DNA from: Flavobacterium terrae | GTDB lineage: Bacteria > Bacteroidota > Bacteroidia > Flavobacteriales > Flavobacteriaceae | Direction of reading: 5' to 3' | Length of the DNA stretch: 64,000 nt | NCBI RefSeq assembly: GCF_900142035.1 | Contig: NZ_FQZI01000002.1 | Location: forward strand, 682,001 to 746,000 | In this document: positions 61,171-64,000 of the stretch, piece by piece | Layout: each line of letters starts with the position of its first letter | How positions within the stretch are numbered: the stretch's first letter is position 1 | The notes under the pieces: generated by a model | Databases searched by the model: none | What the model saw: the letters and a program-made list of their open reading frames with translations, nothing else | Told to the model about the DNA's origin: nothing | Position numbers and translations under genes: made by a program

Positions 61171-61790
61171 TATAATGGCAAATACACTACTTTTTTGGTT
61201 TCGAAAAAATCTTCAGTAAAAAAGTCAGATATATTATATTGTATAGCTTCTGGAAAATCATTTAATTCTTCTGTTAAATCACCACCTTTTAAATATAAAA
61301 TACCATTAGCTCTTTCAGAATGAGCATTATTTTTTTTAGTTTTTCCTTTCACCCAACTTACAAAATCTGGCATATTAGTTACTGCACGACTAACAATAAA
61401 ATCAAATTTATCATTTACAGTATTTGCTCTTTTTTGTTCAGCTTTTAAATTTTTCAAACCAATGGCCTGAGCCACTTCATTAACTACTTTTATCTTCTTT
61501 GCAATAACGTCAATAAGGTAAAATTTTGTTTCGGGAAAAAGAATCGCCAATGGAATTCCAGGAAAACCTCCCCCTGTACCAACATCTAAAATTGTACTTC
61601 CAGCTTTAAATTCCTGAATTTTAGCAATTGCCAAAGAATGCAATACATGCTTAATATATAATTCTTCAATATCTTTTCTAGAAATGACATTAATCTTGGC
61701 ATTCCAATCTAAATATAAAGCCTCTAATTTTGAAAATTGAGCAATTTGCTCTTGAGACAAATTAGGAAAATACTTTAGTATTTCTTCCAT
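61170..61790 (-). CDS. rsmG: RsmG, 16S rRNA (guanine527-N7)-methyltransferase
   Basis: SAM-dependent enzyme that methylates G527 of 16S rRNA. The SAM loop TILDVGTGGGFPGIPLAILFP is the family hallmark, with YLIDVIAKKIKVVNEVAQAIGL and DFIVSRAVTNMPDFVSWV after it. The N-terminus LEALYLDWNAKINVISRKDIEELYIKHVLHSLAI is typical. Length 206 is normal. It has a TAATTTTG promoter box upstream. Confidence 0.95.
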   Translation of the reverse strand: MEEILKYFPNLSQEQIAQFSKLEALYLDWNAKINVISRKDIEELYIKHVLHSLAIAKIQEFKAGSTILDVGTGGGFPGIPLAILFPETKFYLIDVIAKKIKVVNEVAQAIGLKNLKAEQKRANTVNDKFDFIVSRAVTNMPDFVSWVKGKTKKNNAHSERANGILYLKGGDLTEELNDFPEAIQYNISDFFTEDFFETKKVVYLPL

Positions 61791-61805
61791 AAATCAAATT
61801 TTTCA

Positions 61806-61813
61806 CAAAATTA
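61806..61813 (-). promoter_or_regulatory. rsmG promoter, -7 box TAATTTTG
   Basis: On the minus strand TAATTTTG ends 15 bases before the ATG at 61790. Confidence 0.6.
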
Positions 61814-61869
61814 CATAATTTAGAGGTTAAAATTTGTGTTAATGAGTATCAATTCAATTTATTAAACAT

Positions 61870-61877
61870 TAACTTTG
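61870..61877 (+). promoter_or_regulatory. Desaturase promoter, -7 box TAACTTTG
   Basis: TAACTTTG ends 18 bases before the ATG at 61896 and contains the TTG of a longer but rejected frame. Confidence 0.66.
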
Positions 61878-61895
61878 GCGCTTATTGCAAAAAAT

Positions 61896-62990
61896 ATGAA
61901 TACAACAATTCCAACTTTTTCTAGAACAGACTCGATGAAATTCTTTCGCACATTGAATACTCGAGTTAATAACTATTTCAAAGAGAACAACATACAAAAA
62001 ACAGGAAACTGGAAATTACATTTAAAAACTGTAGTTATGTTTGCTTTGTTTTTGAGCCCTTACTTTTTGATATTAACTTTAGATCTACCTTTTTGGGCAC
62101 ATATATTACTATCTATAGTTATAGGAATTGGAATGGCTGGTGTAGGTATGAATGTAATGCATGATGGGAATCATGGTTCATATTCCTCAAAACAATGGTT
62201 AAATAAATTTATGGGAGGAAGTATATACATCCTTGCAGGAAATGTTTACAACTGGCAAGTACAACACAATGTTTTGCACCACACATATACCAATATTCCG
62301 GGACATGATGAGGACTTAGAAGCTGGAAGAATTATGCGTTTTAGTAAAACGGCAAAATGGCATCGTTTTCATAAATTCCAACATTATTACTCAGTTTTCC
62401 TTTATGGATTATTGACTTTCAACTGGGCTATCACCACTGATTTCCTTCAAATGAAACGTTATTTAAAACGTAAATTATCGTATGGTGAATTCAAGAGTCC
62501 TGCAATTCAATGGACAACATTAGTAATCACTAAAGTGATTTATTTTTCAATTTGGTTAGTAATACCTATGGTATTAGGTATCCCTTGGTGGAAAGTTTTA
62601 ATTGGTTTCGTAATTATGCATTACACAGCTGGTTTAATTTTAAGTATAATCTTTCAATTAGCTCACGTGATTGAGGATACAGTTACTCCTGAACCTAATG
62701 ATGAAAACGAATTAGAAAATACTTGGGCAATTCATCAGTTGTTTACAACTGTGAACTTTGCTCCTAAAAATTGGTTAGTAAATTGGTATACAGGTGGACT
62801 AAATCACCAAATCGAACACCATATTTTTCCTCACATTAGCCACATTCATTATGGTAAAATTGCGGAAATAGTTAAAGAAACAGCAAAAGAATGCAACTTA
62901 CCGTATTACGAATACAAAACCATGACAGCTGCAATAGCATCTCATTTCCGTCATTTAAAAGAATTAGGACAAAAACCACAATTAGCATAA
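61896..62990 (+). CDS. Membrane fatty-acid desaturase (364 aa)
   Basis: Di-iron integral membrane enzyme that puts double bonds into acyl chains. The three His boxes are present: MHDGNHGSYS (HxxxH), QHNVLHHTYTN (HxxHH) and NHQIEHHIFPHISH (HxxHH). Hydrophobic segments lie at about 45-85 and 185-260. There is no cytochrome b5 domain, so a separate electron carrier is needed. The bond position cannot be told. An aminotransferase follows 30 bases later in the same direction. Confidence 0.92.
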   Translation: MNTTIPTFSRTDSMKFFRTLNTRVNNYFKENNIQKTGNWKLHLKTVVMFALFLSPYFLILTLDLPFWAHILLSIVIGIGMAGVGMNVMHDGNHGSYSSKQWLNKFMGGSIYILAGNVYNWQVQHNVLHHTYTNIPGHDEDLEAGRIMRFSKTAKWHRFHKFQHYYSVFLYGLLTFNWAITTDFLQMKRYLKRKLSYGEFKSPAIQWTTLVITKVIYFSIWLVIPMVLGIPWWKVLIGFVIMHYTAGLILSIIFQLAHVIEDTVTPEPNDENELENTWAIHQLFTTVNFAPKNWLVNWYTGGLNHQIEHHIFPHISHIHYGKIAEIVKETAKECNLPYYEYKTMTAAIASHFRHLKELGQKPQLA

Positions 62991-63020
62991 ATAAACACAC
63001 AACACAATTTTCAAACTAAA

Positions 63021-64000
63021 ATGAGTACAATTTTATCGGAAAGAATTAACAACCTAGCCGTTTCACAAACTTTAGCCATGGCTGCTTTAGCCAGAGAATT
63101 AAAATCTCAAGGAAAAGACATTATCAGTTTAAGTTTAGGCGAACCTGATTTCAACACACCAGACTTTATTAAAGAAGCTGCTAAAAAAGCTATCGATGAC
63201 AATTATTCAGCCTACCCTCCTGTAGAAGGTTATGCCGATTTAAAAGAAGCCATTTGTAATAAATTCAAGAGAGATAACAATTTAAATTATACGCCTGCTC
63301 AAATCGTAGTTTCTACGGGAGCAAAACAATCGCTTTACAATGTTGCCCAAGTAATGTTGAATGATGGCGATGAAGTAATTCTTCCAGCTCCTTACTGGGT
63401 TTCTTACTTTGAAATTATAAAATTATCAGGCGGAATTCCTGTACCAGTTGAAACTTCTGTGGAGTCAAACTTCAAAATGACTCCAGCACAATTAGAAGCT
63501 GCTATCACACCAAAAACAAAAATGATGTGGTTCAGTTCTCCTTGTAATCCTTCAGGTTCTGTTTACAGCAAAGAAGAATTAGAAGTATTGGCTGATGTAT
63601 TAAAAAAACACCCAAATATTTATGTAGTTTCTGATGAAATCTACGAACATATTAACTATACTGGTAACTATTGCAGTATAGGTTCAATTCCAGGAATGGA
63701 AAACAACACTATTACTGTTAACGGAGTAGCAAAAGCGTTTGCAATGACGGGATGGAGAATTGGTTATTTAGGTGCTCCTGAATTTATCGCTAAAGCATGT
63801 ATCAAAATGCAAGGACAAGTAACTAGTGGTGCCAACTCAATTGCTCAACGCGCTACTAAAGCTGCTGTTGAAGCATCTCCTTCAGCTATTAAATATATGG
63901 TGGATGCTTTTGAAAGCAGAAGAGGAATTGTATACCAATTACTATCTGAAATCCCAGGTTTTAAATTAACGATGCCAGAAGGTGCTTTCTATTTCTTCCC
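63021..64000 (+). CDS. Class I aminotransferase, aspartate type (partial, C-terminus cut by window end)
   Basis: PLP enzyme of the aspartate/aromatic aminotransferase group. The 326 complete codons begin with ATG at 63021 (MSTILSERINNLAVSQTLAMAALARELK). SLSLGEPDFNTPDFI, SPCNPSGSVY and VVSDEIYEHI are family motifs. NGVAKAFAMTGWRIGYLG holds the PLP lysine; the usual Ser before it is Ala here. The final part lies outside the window. It follows the desaturase gene by 30 bases. Confidence 0.94.
   Translation, partial: MSTILSERINNLAVSQTLAMAALARELKSQGKDIISLSLGEPDFNTPDFIKEAAKKAIDDNYSAYPPVEGYADLKEAICNKFKRDNNLNYTPAQIVVSTGAKQSLYNVAQVMLNDGDEVILPAPYWVSYFEIIKLSGGIPVPVETSVESNFKMTPAQLEAAITPKTKMMWFSSPCNPSGSVYSKEELEVLADVLKKHPNIYVVSDEIYEHINYTGNYCSIGSIPGMENNTITVNGVAKAFAMTGWRIGYLGAPEFIAKACIKMQGQVTSGANSIAQRATKAAVEASPSAIKYMVDAFESRRGIVYQLLSEIPGFKLTMPEGAFYFF

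Overview
The window is AT-rich bacterial DNA from the phylum Bacteroidota, most likely family Flavobacteriaceae and close to Flavobacterium. This rests on the gliding genes gldB and gldC, a type IX secretion (T9SS) plug protein, a protein with a T9SS type A C-terminal sorting domain, two GLPGLI-family proteins, a large outer-membrane receptor with a carboxypeptidase-regulatory-like N-terminus, and A-rich leaders instead of Shine-Dalgarno sites. Many genes also have the TAnnTTTG -7 promoter box of this phylum. No insertion sequence, prophage, integrase or CRISPR array was seen; the window reads as ordinary chromosome.

Region 1 (1-13243, minus strand) is a nearly complete division and cell-wall (dcw) operon. 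In transcription order it is mraZ, rsmH, ftsL-like, ftsI (PASTA type), murE, mraY, murD, ftsW, murG, murC, ftsQ and ftsA, with ftsA cut by the window start. Genes overlap or nearly touch. murF and ddl are absent from the cluster. MurE carries the DNPR motif expected for meso-diaminopimelate. Upstream of mraZ lies a triple GTGGT direct repeat, a likely MraZ autoregulatory operator.

Region 2 (13.6-28.7 kb) is mostly housekeeping: an alpha/beta hydrolase with engB; gldC/gldB; nadE; an orphan LuxR-type regulator; and a DnaG primase whose zinc-finger ligands are all replaced. It also holds a secreted beta-helix protein, an ECF sigma factor with a membrane protein and a beta-barrel protein, a polyprenyl diphosphate synthase, a lipoprotein, rlmN, a nitronate monooxygenase-like gene and an O-methyltransferase.

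Region 3 (28.8-33.5 kb) is the most unusual part. A small secreted Cys peptide gene, a terminator-like hairpin and a GLPGLI gene form a module that occurs twice in tandem, followed by a large TonB-dependent-receptor-like gene. The two peptides share an almost identical signal-peptide DNA sequence and an outer Cys pair, but their bodies have diverged. I regard this as the best candidate for an undescribed peptide/envelope system.

Region 4 (33.5-47.5 kb) holds a PAP2 phosphatase, a TatA/B protein, an M1-like metallopeptidase, a DUF6702-type protein, two tandem paralogues of unknown function, peptidase E, two tandem tRNA-Gly(UCC) genes and a GNAT acetyltransferase. Two L,D-transpeptidase genes then overlap tail to tail, followed by a DUF5916-type barrel protein, a structured intergenic element, gpmI and a thioredoxin-like lipoprotein.

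Region 5 (47.6-64 kb) starts with a tetR / ABC / hlyD / tolC export operon whose ATPase motifs are degenerate. It continues with map, a methyltransferase, the T9SS plug protein, apaG, pruA, a 1002-residue T9SS-sorted hydrolase-like protein, rsmG, a membrane fatty-acid desaturase and a class I aminotransferase cut by the window end.

All assignments come from reading motifs by eye; no database search was run. Start sites were often chosen because a TAnnTTTG box sits a short distance upstream, or inside a longer possible reading frame.
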